Source: Marthasterias glacialis (lineage: Eukaryota > Echinodermata > Asteroidea > Forcipulatida > Asteriidae). From it: a stretch of DNA of 64,000 nucleotides. The notes beneath the pieces were generated by a model. That model had not been told where the DNA came from. It searched no databases and saw only the letters and a list, made by a program, of their open reading frames with translations. The stretch lies in assembly GCA_911728455.2 (NCBI GenBank), contig OU452240.1:868001-932000 (forward strand), read 5' to 3'. Both the position numbers and the translations under genes were made by a program. Numbering within the stretch: the first letter of the stretch is position 1; each line of letters starts with the position of its first letter. Of this stretch, positions 21,336 to 32,439 are shown piece by piece.

Positions 21336-22627
21336 AGATTTCTACATTCCCCACACAAATAAACTGTTTGCAAACTGAGGGGGGGAGGAACTAGTTTTAA
21401 AATTCGTTGGATATGATTACTCTGCTGATATAGTGTGAACTTTTTGATGTCTGCATTTGAACTGTTTCATAACGAGACAGACCTGTCAAAATGTTGTTTA
21501 GGTTTTTGAGTTTTGTTTTTTTACGTCTTGCCTTAGTAGATAGTTCCCGATAGACGCAATCTTTACGTGCAACTTGGGCTTTGAGCGGCTTTGAGCTGCG
21601 TCAAGCGTTTTAACTTTTCCAAGTAGACAAGTTGCCCACTTTGCAAGGAACTTTATTTAAAAACATTGTGCAAAAAATCTGACCGAGCATCTTAAAAAAC
21701 AACGTATATTTGACAGCAGAGGGCGCTGTTCACCCGCGTGTTTTGATACGGTTGGGTGCACATGCTTTGCTTTTTGGATTGCGGCTTTGTTTGTCATTGA
21801 AAAATATCAGGAAAAAACTTACACATATTGCAGTCAGTATACTAACTTTCTTGTATTGTTTTTAAAATTATATTTATAATTTAGATGATTACTACAATAT
21901 AGTACTAGCTACCATTACTAAAAAATAATGAATTTGTTTTTGTTGTTTTTTTTCTCTTGTGCCATGCTGCCTGCTGTGTGATGTAAATGATGAGTCAAGG
22001 CACCGTTTATATTGTGACGTTTAAGTACACAATACAATGTGTCACGGTTGGACTGGTACCTATAAATGTATACGTGTTTGCATGGTACGATGGGTGTTTC
22101 CAAAAACTGTAACCGCACTTCACCCACTTTATTTCGTCACGGTCAAACCAAACGAAGCTCTCTTCTCAGTGTTAAATTCCACCTTTTTAAATGCAAAACA
22201 TGGAGGAAAGGAATACGGGAATGAGTATATCTCAAGAGCTTAAACTTTAAGTTAAAGTACGTTTATTAATACTGGTAGTTTCTTATTATCTAGTTGGAAT
22301 CTACGGTAAAAAAAACCAATTGTTTCTGAACTCGCAGTCGTCGCATGATTAGGCAATTCCGCATTTTTTAGTTATGACGACAATGGATCATCAATAAATA
22401 AATGTTGAAAGTGGATGAGGACTGAGTTTTTTTGCTGTAGGCCTTTACGTCTCGACCATAAAAGTTTGGAAATTCAGCAAAAGGTGAGTTCTTTGAAATA
22501 TTTTGTTTTTTACTCTACTTATATTAGGCCTATAAAGGAAAAAAATCCAATTTAGAAATCCAACTGGTCTGTAGTGTAACTTTTTACTCGTATAAATTAA
22601 ATGTGACAAAATTTGGCAAAAATGGCG

Positions 22628-22975
22628 TATCAGGCTGCCATACATCTCCCTTATTTTAGGTCAAATTATATCTTTACATGTCCAGAAAGGTTGACAGAAT
22701 ATATACAGTGAGGAACAGGCACTTTCATGACTTTGAATGGTTACAAAGTGTCAGAAATCATGAAAAATAAGCCAATTTCACATCTACTTTGTCGTTGAGC
22801 TTGACAGTGCTACTTGCTAAACGCAATTTTAGTTCGGTTGGGGGTATGAATGCCCGAAAGTTCCGGTCGCACAATGAAATGTCCACTTGATTTTCCTTTT
22901 TTAAAGGTCAATAATTAGCGTTTTAGCTACCAATTCCTGGAGAGGAATATTAAAAAAATGGAAATAAAGTAACTT
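22628..22975. mobile_element. Family I element, copy 2 (inverted, one end lost)
   Basis: Reverse-complement similarity to 8091-8487, including AATTCCTGGAGAGGAATATT and AGAAAGGTTGACAGAAT. The terminus at the 22975 side has degenerated. Confidence 0.82.
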
Positions 22976-24398
22976 TCTCGCTGTTAAAAAATAGTTTAAA
23001 AACATCTCATGTTCTACGGTAGCCCCATAAAAAGTGCCAATACACTGGACTACCTGACATCAACTTTTAAATTGAGTTAAATTTTTTTCCCCAAAATTTT
23101 CCTCGATGATCTCTTGGTCATTGCCTGCGAGTCTGGACTACATTAGATCCGAGATGACATAACTTATTTTGGTGGAATTTTATGACAAATGTCAGAGACG
23201 CATTCAAACATCGATGGAGCCATGATGGCTGCTGTTGCACATGCGCGCTGTACTGCGCTATGACCTGTAGTCCTCTAGTCTTTGTACCAGCAGTCTTCCT
23301 TGCAAAGTTTACCTCGAAGTGATAACGTAAAGGCACGAACAGTGACACCAAAAAAATACAGTGCGTAACCTCAAACCGCCAGCGGTTTATGAGTCGAGTG
23401 ATAGCAGTTTGTTGAAAAATCAGGTTTTCAGAAAAGTGCCCTCTGTTTGATTTGCAAAAGGGACGTTGTGAGTACAGCGATGCTGAGATCCGGCAGTGAG
23501 ATCGCAATGGTTAAAAAGTATCAACAATGTCTTGAGCCAAGAGTATGCTGGCCCCAGTCCTTCAGAACCCTGCACTTTGGCAGTTAGATATTATAGAATA
23601 ATTTGAGACTGTGAGGGCAGTATAATGTGTACTACTGCCTTTTGTTGATATGCCCCTTGATATAGTATGTTAGCAACCTTGACTACACATTTGGTACATT
23701 GTAATAACTCTGAGGTCAGTTCTATTGTGCGACGGACAAAAGAACATTGTTGCACAAAGCATTCTTTGCGGTTTTTGAGGTTTTTTCAAATCCATGTTTA
23801 AGTGGAATTTAATTTTAGTGACAGCTTTGGTCCTTGGTGTTAATACAATAAAAGCATTCCATTCCAGGTGACTTAATGCCATAAATATTTGCTAATTGAA
23901 TTTTCTTTTCATCCTGACAAACAACGTTTTTTTTGTGAAGACCTATCCCTATTTGGCCACTTTTTTCAAGTATATGTAACGGTCCACATATATAAAGGCA
24001 CTTCAATAACCAAGTCAAACTGGATATAACAGGGTTTCCCTCAATCGGTGTTCGACTGGCCAAATGCCACTTTAAACATTCTGAAGACTTGTCAAAATTT
24101 TGTCCAACTCGAGTTTATTGCTCGCCACTGCTACAAGTAAACCACTGAGTGATTATCTTCAAACTCCTGCAAATGGCAATGTTGAAAAGAAATTTTAAAA
24201 TATGAACCAGTCAAAAAGCTGGCAGGCTTGTGAAGTGATAAGTTATATGCCTGAGTGGTCCTGCTGGAACAGTCACTGAAAAAGTGACAGGCCAAAGGTC
24301 AATGAATGTGGCCTCTTGGAATTTCCAAGCCTTATTAAATTTTGAAGATGAAAAGCCTTCGAACATATACTTTATTTTGTTGATACATGTAGTACAGT

Positions 24399-24597
24399 GT
24401 ATCAAAATAAAAAAGTTTAAGCAGTGCTTACCAAATATTTTTACATGGCCGAATTTTCAATGCTACTTGGTCTTCTTCTTAGCTACTTGCCTTAAATGGG
24501 TCTTCTTTTAGGCTACTAGACCAGAAGAAGACTCAGTAGGGTCGAAAATTTGGCCATCTAATAATCTTTAGTAAGCACTGCTTCAACTTTTTGATAC
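24399..24597. mobile_element. Palindromic MITE (GTATCAAAA)
   Basis: Arms GTATCAAAATAAAAAAGTTT...AGCAGTGCTTAC and GTAAGCACTGCT...TTTTTGATAC pair. Inner arms TGGCCGAATTTT / AAAATTTGGCCA also pair. About 200 bp. Confidence 0.88.
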
Positions 24598-25080
24598 TAT
24601 TCCATATCTCAGTGCTACGCAGAGTTCTATTTTTATTTTGTTATCGGGCTACATGTAGAAATTCATGTTCGCAAATAGTCTACAGTGTTCTCCGTTAACA
24701 TTGATTCTTTTGTCAAAAGAAGTTAAAACACCTTAACCGAAACCTCTCAAATTCTGAAAATTCCTTACAATATTTGTAAAAAAAAAACAATACAAATAAG
24801 TTTTTTTTTCTGACATGGGTACCACCCAGAAGCAGTGCGTTGCTTCCAGGTTATTATCAATCGTTGTACGAAATTGAAGCTTCGTCCAAACAATAGGACA
24901 AACTCATTGCCTACACATCTGTTGCACTCTACACAAATCAATATATTATGATTACTAGTCATTAGAATTTGAGTCATTACCAAGGCCAGAAATAAATTTT
25001 GGTTTACAAAATGTAATTTTTTTCTGTTTAAATTTCGCCTACATGCTTTAAAGCTATGTGGAAAAGATTTTGATATACAT

Positions 25081-25190
25081 TCAGGGCGTGAAATTTACAT
25101 CGGACCATAGGCACGATGCCAGTGATTTTAGCATTGGGCCAGTGAACTCACCACTGGAAAAGTCAGGTGGTTTTGTGTTTTTAAATTAAA
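25081..25190. mobile_element. Partial TCAGGGC element
   Basis: Starts TCAGGGCGTGAAATTTACAT and contains CCAGTGATTTTAGCATTGGG. The reverse complement of this block is the right end of the longer element at 44431-44801. Confidence 0.78.
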
Positions 25191-25274
25191 AAAAAAAACA
25201 ATTAGTAAGAATAATAATACCTCACTGTGTAATAACTTGAATGTAAAAACAAAATGATGTTCAAATGATGTTCA

Positions 25275-25358
25275 AATGGGCCTTTTAAAACCTTGCAGGG
25301 TCGTGGCCATGCGATATTTACCACACAGCCACAACCCTGCCGGTTTTAATCGGCCATT
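25275..25358. mobile_element. 84-bp palindromic element
   Basis: Arms AATGGGCCTTTTAAAACCTTGC... and ...GGTTTTAATCGGCCATT pair, with the inner GCAGGGTCGTGGC / GCCACAACCCTGC also complementary. Confidence 0.82.
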
Positions 25359-25493
25359 AAAGACCTTTCTTTTATTCCCTTAATTTGTATAGTTGATTTT
25401 ATAAAGTATTCCTCTCAGATGGATCCAAAGAACCAACGTTTTAACTTCATCACACTTGCAATGTTTTAATTTACTCCTTTTTCATCAACAGCT

Positions 25494-25574
25494 ATGGCAT
25501 CAGGACTTGATAAACGCTATAAAGGAGTCACTCGTGCAAAATGCTGTGCTCATTTCTTCAACCTGTTACTCATG
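25494..25574 (+). CDS. Tetraspanin exon 1
   Basis: 27 codons from ATG: MASGLDKRYKGVTRAKCCAH and the beginning of TM1. Donor GTATGT. The exon itself begins at 25492 after a CAACAG acceptor. Confidence 0.92.
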
Positions 25575-28500
25575 GTATGTAGGTTATGATAGATGTTAAT
25601 TTTTGCATCGGGGATAAAGAATATTATTTGTAATTTTTACCCATACACCGATGTTTGTTAAGCACTGTATACTCAGTACTTTCCCGATTCCTAGGTTGTA
25701 ATAGATGTTAATTTTTGCATCGGAGACAAAGAATATTATTTTTGTTTTGCCGATGTATGTTAAGCACTGTGTACTTGGTACTTTCCTGAGTCCTGTAAAT
25801 GGTGGGGGTCATGGGTTTGAATCCCAGCCGAGGAATATGACTGAGGATTTTTTTTCACAGGACTTGGGGAAAGTATTAAGTACCTATTTAAGTTAGTTGT
25901 TCAACCTGTTGCCCTCATTACCTCCCACCTGTTCCCTCTCCTGTAACTCTTTTTTCCCTTTTTACTTTCCACAATTTAGATCACTGCTTTGGCTGCTATT
26001 GGTGTCAGCATCTGGATTTTCATCACAATCTGGCAACACCCAGCCAGAGAGGGCGCTCTTCATATCATCGGCATTTTCTACTACGTGTGTAACATTGTGC
26101 CAGCTGGAGTAGGCGTCATTGTTCTATTAATTGCTTTGATTGGCGTTTGTGGTCTGTGTTCCATGCACCGATGTACCCTTCTTTGGGTTAGTGTATTTGA
26201 TTTGCATATTCGGAATAAAGAACAGAGTCGTTGACTCGAGGAGGTCATTTGACTCAAATTGGATCAAACACCGAAAAGAGCTTGAGAATTGGAACAGGCA
26301 AATTCAAGAAAAGGTCCTGCTGACGCACAACAGTCGTCATTAATTACATTCCAAAGACTAATCACAAATAATGTCTTGTGGGTATTCTCTCAGATGCCCA
26401 ATATTAGAATCAAAATCACTGAAATCAGTAACTATCATAACTTTCTGAGTGTCCCATACATATTCCTGAATTCTTGGACCTACCGGAATAGTATTTTAAT
26501 TGACTTGCTTTGGTTGGACTGTCAGTTTAAAAAAGAAAATACTAATTTGAGTCTTCAAATCTTGACTTAAAGATTTTAATTAAAGCTCTATTCTTAAAAA
26601 ATCATTTTAGTTATGATGAACAAAAATTACTTGCGACTAATTATTCAATGTCACTTGAATTTATACCTGAAAACTTTATACTTTAAACTGATTGATGTCG
26701 TTTTTCTTATTTCTTTGTTATTTCCAGTATTTTAGTCTCATCATCGTTGCGTTCGTTCTCACAATCGGAGGCGGTATTTTCAATTTCATATTTCATTTTC
26801 AGGTAAGAACAAAATCAAAACACATCCTTTGAATAAAAATTTCCAAACTTTGAAATATTAGTCAAGCTTAAAAAGATAAAAAGAAACCACGCATCATTGT
26901 TTTTTGAAAGTGATTTATTTATTTTTATTAATTTTTTTTTTTAATTTGATGCCGCTGCAATAAAATATTTATTGCCAGTTAGTCTTTTTGGTCTTAGTGT
27001 AAATAGTTCTGGTACAGGAAAAATTTCTGAGCTAGATGTACAAATGAGGGGATTGTCATGACATTCAAGCCCTCCTCTGATCACCATTGATATTATCTTC
27101 TAGATTTTATTTCTGATGAGAATTCATCCTGCAAAGCTCTGATTTCCTCTACGAATTGAAATTGAATTTCTTGTGTTGTTTTCCAGTCATGTGATTTTTC
27201 CTGATTTCAGAATTTTCTCAAAATCTCCTTGAAGCTTCAAATTGTCTTGAAAGAAGTTTAAAAAAATAAAGCAGTCACCAAAGGGAGAAAGAAATAGTCC
27301 ACATTGTGTCCAAACCTGTACTTTTGTATTTCTGGTGATGCATAGAGTCTATAAACCACCTGAATTATAATATCTGAGAGGTTGTGGGTCTAGAATAAGG
27401 GAGAACCCAGGCCAGCAAGCCATTTTTCGGGAAATGTCACATTCGTCAAATCTCATCTCTGTTTTTAAGTTAGATGTATCATGGAGGATGGATGTATAAA
27501 GACCCTTCGTCTAGAGGAGATTGTCTTCAAACAGACCGATCCATTAAGCCCCGCCTTTGCTGTATTAACCAATCACAGACAGGATTGCGCAACCACAAGT
27601 CTGACAAAAGTCCGACAAACACGTTAGTGCATTTGGTACGTGTGCACAGTGGGCGGGGCTTAATGGATCGGTCTATTCAAGCCCTTCTCTGAACACTTTT
27701 TAATTTTATCTTGTAGATTTTATTTTTGATGATAACTCATCCTGCAAAGCTCTGATTTCCTCTCCGAATTGAAATTGAATATCTTGTCTTGTTTTCTCTT
27801 TTCAAACTTGATGCAGCTGCAGAGAAATATTGCCAGTAGTCTTTTGACGAATGTCAAGGAGGAGTATGGACTCTATGGATTTGAAGAACTGACTAAAAGC
27901 ATCGATTCAGTTCAGATGCAGGTACTTTAAACTTCGAGAAGCATCTTGGGGCAGCATCAGTGATAGAACCCAGTGCCTAATTTCTTAAATCTGTTTCAAA
28001 GCAGAAGAGCTAACCAAATTTGTGAGCGGGAAATTATTTGGGCACCAGGCAGTCAGACCAATATTTAGTTTTATAACACCCAAGTAGATCCTTGTCATTT
28101 GATTGGAGGATTGGAGGTCATGCGGCATTAATTATTCACACTATCGCAACGCTACATCATTGAGCGATCATTTTTTGGTACTATTCAGCGTGCATTTTTG
28201 TTCTAACCTTTTTGCTCTATTGCACGCTCGGCCATCGTGTGGAAAACAAAGCAGCACATCATTGAGCGATCATTTTTTGGTACTATTCGATCATTTTTGG
28301 TACTATTCGATCATTTTTTGGTACTATTCAGCGTGCATTTTTGTTCTAACCTTTTTGCTCTATTGCACGCTCGACCATCCTGTGGAAAACAAAGCAGCAC
28401 AAAACGGCCATATTTTGACAGGGCACAACCATTCGCCAGAATGCAGTCTTATCAGTGGTCTTTATATTGTATTTGACAAAGATCAATTTGGATGTTATAT

Positions 28501-30531
28501 AAACTAAATAATGAATTTTTTGCATTCGTGCAATGGGGTCAAGTTGGCTCAGTGGTTTTTTTCCCTGCCTTTCACCTCTGTGGACCCCGGTTCGAATTCC
28601 GGACCGGAGCCCGGCATGTGGATTGGGTTTTCAGTCCCTACCTGATTCCGTGGGTTTTCCCCCATTTGGGGGTTTTCCTCCCACTTCTAAAACTGAACAT
28701 TTCTTCTCGTTTCCTAATCACCATCCTGTAATTGGTGCTTGCGCTGTTGGATGTGCAATGAAATAAAAAAAATAAAATAAAGGAAAAGCCTCGAGCTATT
28801 TTTCAGGAACTTTCAGATTCGTCGAACCTCATCCCCAAATGAAGTTTTTGATAATTTGTTCCTCAGTTCCAGTGTTGTGGAAGCATGGAGTATAAGGAGT
28901 GGATGACAAGCGAATGGCATCGGATTCAGGGGTTATCGCACTTTCGGGAGCAAGACGTTCCAACTATTCCTCCGTCCTGCTGTACAATGACGTCCAATAA
29001 CGAGAGCCTGACAATGCCTGTGAACCTGACCCTCTGCTCACACCGTGATTCGACTTACCCTAATGAGTTCATGTATAGTCAGGTAAATGAAATCAATCAG
29101 TGGAACACGTTGGCTTAATGGTATCTTGCCATGCCTTTCATCTCAGTGGACTGTGGTTCGAATCCATCCTCAGACAGGCCAGATACACCTTGTTCTTCTG
29201 AGGGCAAGGCAGTTTTTCCTCAGTATTATTATTACTATCATTTCTGGTAATGAAACCAAGGATGCCTCAAAAGCAAACTTAATCGCTGTAGCTCTCAAGC
29301 CTGAGGAAACCTGTAGATACTGATGCTTGCTATCTGAACCAGAAGCACCGAGGTAAACCCCTACTCTTCCATAATAAGTATCCTGGGTTCTTTATCCTGC
29401 ACTACCCATCCTAGTACACGGGACCTACGGCTTAACATCCCATCTGAAGGACATTTGAAGCAATTATGGTAAAGTGTCTTGCTCAAGGACACAATTGTCG
29501 TGACTGGCCAGGCCGGGATTCGAACCCACATTCTGTAAACTATAGAACTTAAGCTCAGTGGACTAGACCGCTCGGCCACGACACTCCACAAAGTAAAGGG
29601 CACCTCTATGAGACAAATGTAAATTTCTACTGGAACATTTCAGAGAGCAACAGGGCAATGACCAAGGGGCATCTCCGTGAAGCATCAGGCCTGAATTGGG
29701 CTTTTAGTCCCGGATTACAGAGGTTTATCTCGTGGAAGATTTTCCTCCTACGCCTAAAACTAAGCGATGCTTTATCAACTTCTATACACAGGTGTCTTCA
29801 GGCCTACAGGTTACAGTTCCCTTGGTCCCATTTCCAGGTGTGGATTTCACAAAGCGCTAGGACTAGGCTTATCTCGAGTGAGGACAAGTAACTAGTCCTA
29901 ACGTAAGTTAGGACTAGTCCTAAGTTAGGACTCCTAAGTTAGGACTAGGTTTGTGAAATCCACCCCAGGAGATTTAAGAAGAGGTGTTGTTTGTTTCTTT
30001 CTCTTTTAAAATTCTGATATTATTTATTTTAGTCAGAGAAAAGCTTTCAAAGTTTTTTCCAGGTTTGGAAATCACCAAAGATGCAGCAAGTTGTGTTGAT
30101 GGAAAACTAAATGTGCTTCTTATGATTTCTGTTTTACAGAACTGTAGTGACTTGTTATATCAGTGGTTGGAGATCTTCACACTAGTACTAGGAATTGCTT
30201 GTGCTGCTCTGTTTTTAACAGAGGTAAGATCATTATTTTCCATTTTCAAGTTCTCTTCCCCGCCCCACCCCCACCCCCAGGGTTCTGCCCACGGTGGTCG
30301 GTGCCGGAAAACTCCCTCGGCAGGATTTCCCGTCCACCTCTGGCAAGATGAGTTCATCCTAATAATTCACAATAATTGTGTCTTGTATTAATCTTGTTGC
30401 AGTTGGTGACAATCGTGGCTTTAGCAGTCCTCTTCCGACGTCTTGGGCCCGTCCGTTATGAAGAGAAGAAATTGATGAATAGATTGCAAGGGAATCCTGA
30501 TTGGGAGAAAAGACACAAGAGGAGGCGGTGA
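25494..30531 (+). CDS. Tetraspanin, complete coding region (7 exons)
   Basis: Four-pass membrane protein that organises partner proteins into tetraspanin microdomains (family role). Exons: 25494-25574, 25980-26186, 26728-26802, 27817-27921, 28867-29082, 30140-30223, 30403-30531. All introns are GT-AG and phase 0; the product is 298 residues. TM1 lies at about 18-45, after a juxtamembrane AKCC likely to be palmitoylated; TM2 about 59-87, ending in CGLC; TM3 about 97-118; TM4 about 238-267. The large loop has the signature CCG (159-161), then PPSCC (191-195), Cys213 and Cys230, with N-glycosylation sequons at 201, 209 and 229. The basic tail ends KRHKRRR. The acceptor two bases before the ATG implies a 5' UTR exon upstream. 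I cannot assign a specific vertebrate orthologue. Confidence 0.94.
25587..25875. mobile_element. Composite SINE (family D) in tetraspanin intron 1
   Basis: Two tail segments (GATGTTAATTTTTGCATCGG, then GTTAAGCACTGT) in tandem, followed by a tRNA-like B box GGGTTTGAATCCC and a plus-oriented CACAGGACTTGGGG. The order implies fragments of one SINE family joined in opposite orientation. Relatives lie at 32480-32625 and 37290-37735. Confidence 0.72.
25980..26186 (+). CDS. Tetraspanin exon 2 (TM1, small loop, TM2)
   Basis: Acceptor AATTTAG, donor GTTAGT. Encodes the rest of TM1, a short extracellular loop and TM2 ending LLIALIGVCGLCSMHRC. Confidence 0.93.
26728..26802 (+). CDS. Tetraspanin exon 3 (TM3)
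   Basis: 25 codons: YFSLIIVAFVLTIGGGIFNF and on. Acceptor TTTCCAG, donor GTAAGA. Confidence 0.93.
27533..27674. mobile_element. MITE, GACCGATCC family, best copy
   Basis: Termini AGACCGATCCATTAAGCCCC and GGGGCTTAATGGATCGGTCT are perfect reverse complements. 142 bp, in tetraspanin intron 3. Confidence 0.93.
27817..27921 (+). CDS. Tetraspanin exon 4 (start of large loop)
   Basis: 35 codons, including NVKEEYGLYG and a helix ending SIDSVQMQ, typical of the helix before CCG. Acceptor GATGCAG, donor GTACTT. Confidence 0.9.
28152..28405. repeat. ~105-bp segment duplicated in tandem
   Basis: The block from CATTGAGCGATCATTTTTTGG to the GGAAAACAAAGCAGCAC end occurs twice. The second copy has an internal triplication of TTTGGTACTATTCGATCAT. 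Tetraspanin intron 4. Confidence 0.9.
28533..28775 (+). mobile_element. tRNA-derived SINE, family A, near full length
   Basis: A-box-like TTGGCTCAGTGG, B-box-like GGTTCGAATTCC, unrelated body with GATTCCGTGGGTTTTCC, and an A-rich AATAAA-type tail. Tetraspanin intron 4. Minus-strand relatives at 6757-6895 and 34938-35095. Confidence 0.88.
28867..29082 (+). CDS. Tetraspanin exon 5 (CCG and PPSCC)
   Basis: 72 codons. FQCCG opens the exon and PPSCC follows; two N-glycosylation sequons. Acceptor TTCCTCAG, donor GTAAAT. Confidence 0.95.
29100..29260 (+). mobile_element. SINE family A-like fragment
   Basis: Head-like TTGGCTTAATGG and GTGGTTCGAATCC followed by a diverged body. Directly after tetraspanin exon 5. 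Confidence 0.6.
29385..29587 (-). mobile_element. tRNA-derived SINE, family B
   Basis: Minus strand: GTCGTGGCCGAGCGGTC, B box GGGTTCGAATCCCGG, then TGTCCTTGAGCAAGACAC and a tail with GCCGTAGGTCCCGTG, shared with 32127-32310. Confidence 0.85.
29590..29700 (+). repeat. Partial GGGCACC repeat (family R)
   Basis: AAAGGGCACCTCTATGAG and GGGCAATGACCAAGGGG, ending CAGGCCTGA, as in the fuller copies at 36569, 39149 and 50183. Confidence 0.7.
29840..29963. mobile_element. Palindromic element (GTGGATTTCACAAA)
   Basis: Arms GTGGATTTCACAAA and TTTGTGAAATCCAC are perfect. The inside is built of repeated CTAGGACTAG/TCCTAAC motifs. Tetraspanin intron 5. Confidence 0.9.
30140..30223 (+). CDS. Tetraspanin exon 6 (last loop Cys, TM4)
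   Basis: 28 codons: NCSDLLYQWLEIFTLVLGIA and on. Acceptor TTTTACAG, donor GTAAGA. Confidence 0.94.
30403..30531 (+). CDS. Tetraspanin exon 7 (C-terminal tail)
   Basis: 42 codons and TGA. End of TM4 and a basic cytosolic tail. Acceptor TGTTGCAG. Confidence 0.93.
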   Translation: MVTIVALAVLFRRLGPVRYEEKKLMNRLQGNPDWEKRHKRRR

Positions 30532-30587
30532 AATCATTCATCGTTACTTAAAGAAGCTAAAGGACTAGCTTAAGAACTGAAAATACC

Positions 30588-31020
30588 TGCTGGATGTGGA
30601 TATGTTCAGAACCGAACAATACCTGCTGGATGTGGATATGTTAAGAACCAAACAATACCTGCTGGATGTGGATAGCTGAGAATGGAATAATACCTGTAGG
30701 TTCTTGACTTGCTAGAGAACTAGACAATACCTGCTGGATGTGGATTTGTTAAGAACAGAACAATACTTACTGGATGTGGACATGTTAAGAACCGAACAAC
30801 ACTTGCTTGATGTGGATATGTTAAGAACCGAACAATACCTGCTGGATGTGGATATGTTAAGAACCGAACAATACCTGCTTGATGTGGATATGTTAAGAAC
30901 CGAACAATACCTGCTTGATGTGGATATGTTTAGAACCGAACAGCACCTGCTGGATGTGGATATGTTAAGAACTGAACAGCACCTGCTGAATGTGGATAGC
31001 TGAGAATTGAATAATACCTG
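30588..31020. repeat. 36-bp minisatellite in tetraspanin 3' flank
   Basis: About a dozen copies of a 36-bp unit (core TGCTGGATGTGGATATGTTA), starting some 60 bp after the tetraspanin stop and most regular at 30730-31000. The unit length is a multiple of three, so the array is open on both strands; plus strand it would read MLRTEQYLLDVD over and over. Degenerate copies continue to about 31130. It probably lies in the 3' UTR; translation is not supported. Confidence 0.92.
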
Positions 31021-32126
31021 TAGGTTCTTCACTAGCTAGAGAACCAAATGATACCGGCTAGTATGTGGATAGCTTGAGAACTGAATATTACCTGCTGATG
31101 CTTGGCTACCTTGAGAACTTAACTATACCTGGTGGTTCTTGATTGTACCAGGTTCCAACAGTTGTACAGCATTGTTTGTAAGGTATGAATGAAAAATGAA
31201 TCGCAGACATAGTACTTAACAGTTCTTGTTCCAACATCAGTTTGTTGTGATTTTTTAAAGTGCCAAAACTTGTATGGAGGTGGTGAGCAACTTTTTTACC
31301 AGAGTTCAACTGAAAAACAAAAGACAGGAAGACATTTCAGTCTTAGAAACGTAGTCTGTCTCTTGTAAAAAGATTTTTCAAATGAAAGTCTTTCATTTCA
31401 AGTTCTTTGGAATCGCTATTCTTTGTTTTCTTGTAACAATAAGTTTTATTCAAGCTGCTTCGAGCATGAAGTCTTGCAAGACATTTTGGGGGCCAGTATT
31501 TAGTGACTAATAAAACTGTTAAATAAAGTAAAAAACAATTTGTAAAAATTTCCAGTTTATTAATTTTTTTGTCAAGAAAGTAGCAGGTATCCTTTTTATT
31601 TTGACCCACAAACGTTAGTTGAGTTATTGTGTGCTGTTGGAATTTGATGGATTCAGTATTTAGGTTCCAAGATCGGACACTCAAATCAACAGCGTTCCAA
31701 GAGGCTGGCTGTACCGATTCCATCAGAGTCATCTATGTAAAGTTTCTAAAGTTGCTGTTGGAATTTGATCGATTCCGGAAATTCTCAAGTCTGAAATGTA
31801 ACAATTCATAACTAAAATAATTACCGTACCATAGTGCCTTCTTAATATTTTGATAAATATTTAGTTTAAAAGTTATCTTAAAGGTAGACACTGTTATCTC
31901 TATCAGGGTTTGTAAATAATAACACATGTTTTTCTATATTTATCTAACTGGTAATACGCACAGCTTATTTTATGTACAGTTTTAAGTAATAATATCTAAA
32001 TGCTATGTCGATATGAGTAGTTTTTTCAGCTGTCCTAAAAGTGTGTAAATATCTTTAGTTTATATTTTCAAAAGTCCCTTGGTTTTGTTGTTTGTTACTG
32101 AAAACATATAATATTAAAGGTTAAAT

Positions 32127-32310
32127 TGGCGTGTCATGGCCAAGTGGTCAAGTGCACTGGACTCAAGCTCTGGTGTTTCTGATCAGCAGAGTGTGGGTTC
32201 GAGTCCCGGTCTTTACATTTAAGTGCTCTTAAGCAAGGCATTCAGCCATTATTGCTTTGTCCTTCGGATGGGTCGAAAGCCGTAGGTCCCGTGTTGTGTA
32301 AAGAACGTAA
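32127..32310 (+). mobile_element. tRNA-derived SINE, family B
   Basis: GTCATGGCCAAGTGGTC, then GGACTCAAGCTC, B box GGGTTCGAGTCCCGG and tail with AAGCCGTAGGTCCCGTG. Confidence 0.86.
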
Positions 32311-32439
32311 TCTTTTTTTTAAAAAAGAAACACAGTATATATATTCTTTTAAACTGATGTTAAATTTGCATCAATTTATAACTGTTGAAGTACATGTATG
32401 GTATTGCTGTTAAAATATAGAATTCAACTGCCTCCAGAC

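Larger units (their letters stand above)
21336..25493. other. Intergenic / tetraspanin upstream region
   Basis: No supported coding exon. It holds a second copy of the 8-kb inverted-repeat element, two palindromic MITEs and a partial TCAGGGC element. The CpG-containing stretch at about 23215-23270 (GCACATGCGCGCTG) resembles an NRF1-type promoter site and could start the tetraspanin transcript; this is inference. Confidence 0.5.

Noticed and set aside
23118..23507. 129-residue minus-strand frame
   Set aside because: No recognisable motif and no splice partner. The CpG-bearing part fits a promoter better than a coding exon.
28533..28620. tRNA gene candidates (also at 2960-3053, 32127-32210, 32480-32550, 37370-37440)
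   Set aside because: A- and B-box-like motifs are present, but the cloverleaf is degraded and each is joined to a repeated body and tail; these are SINE heads.
30061..30139. Possible additional tetraspanin exon before exon 6
   Set aside because: Exon 5 joins exon 6 in phase 0 and gives the expected loop end with NCS before TM4; adding this piece is not needed.
30740..31003. Plus-strand frame of 12-residue repeats
   Set aside because: It is the minisatellite, opens at a GTG, and lies just past the tetraspanin stop. Reported as a repeat, not a gene.
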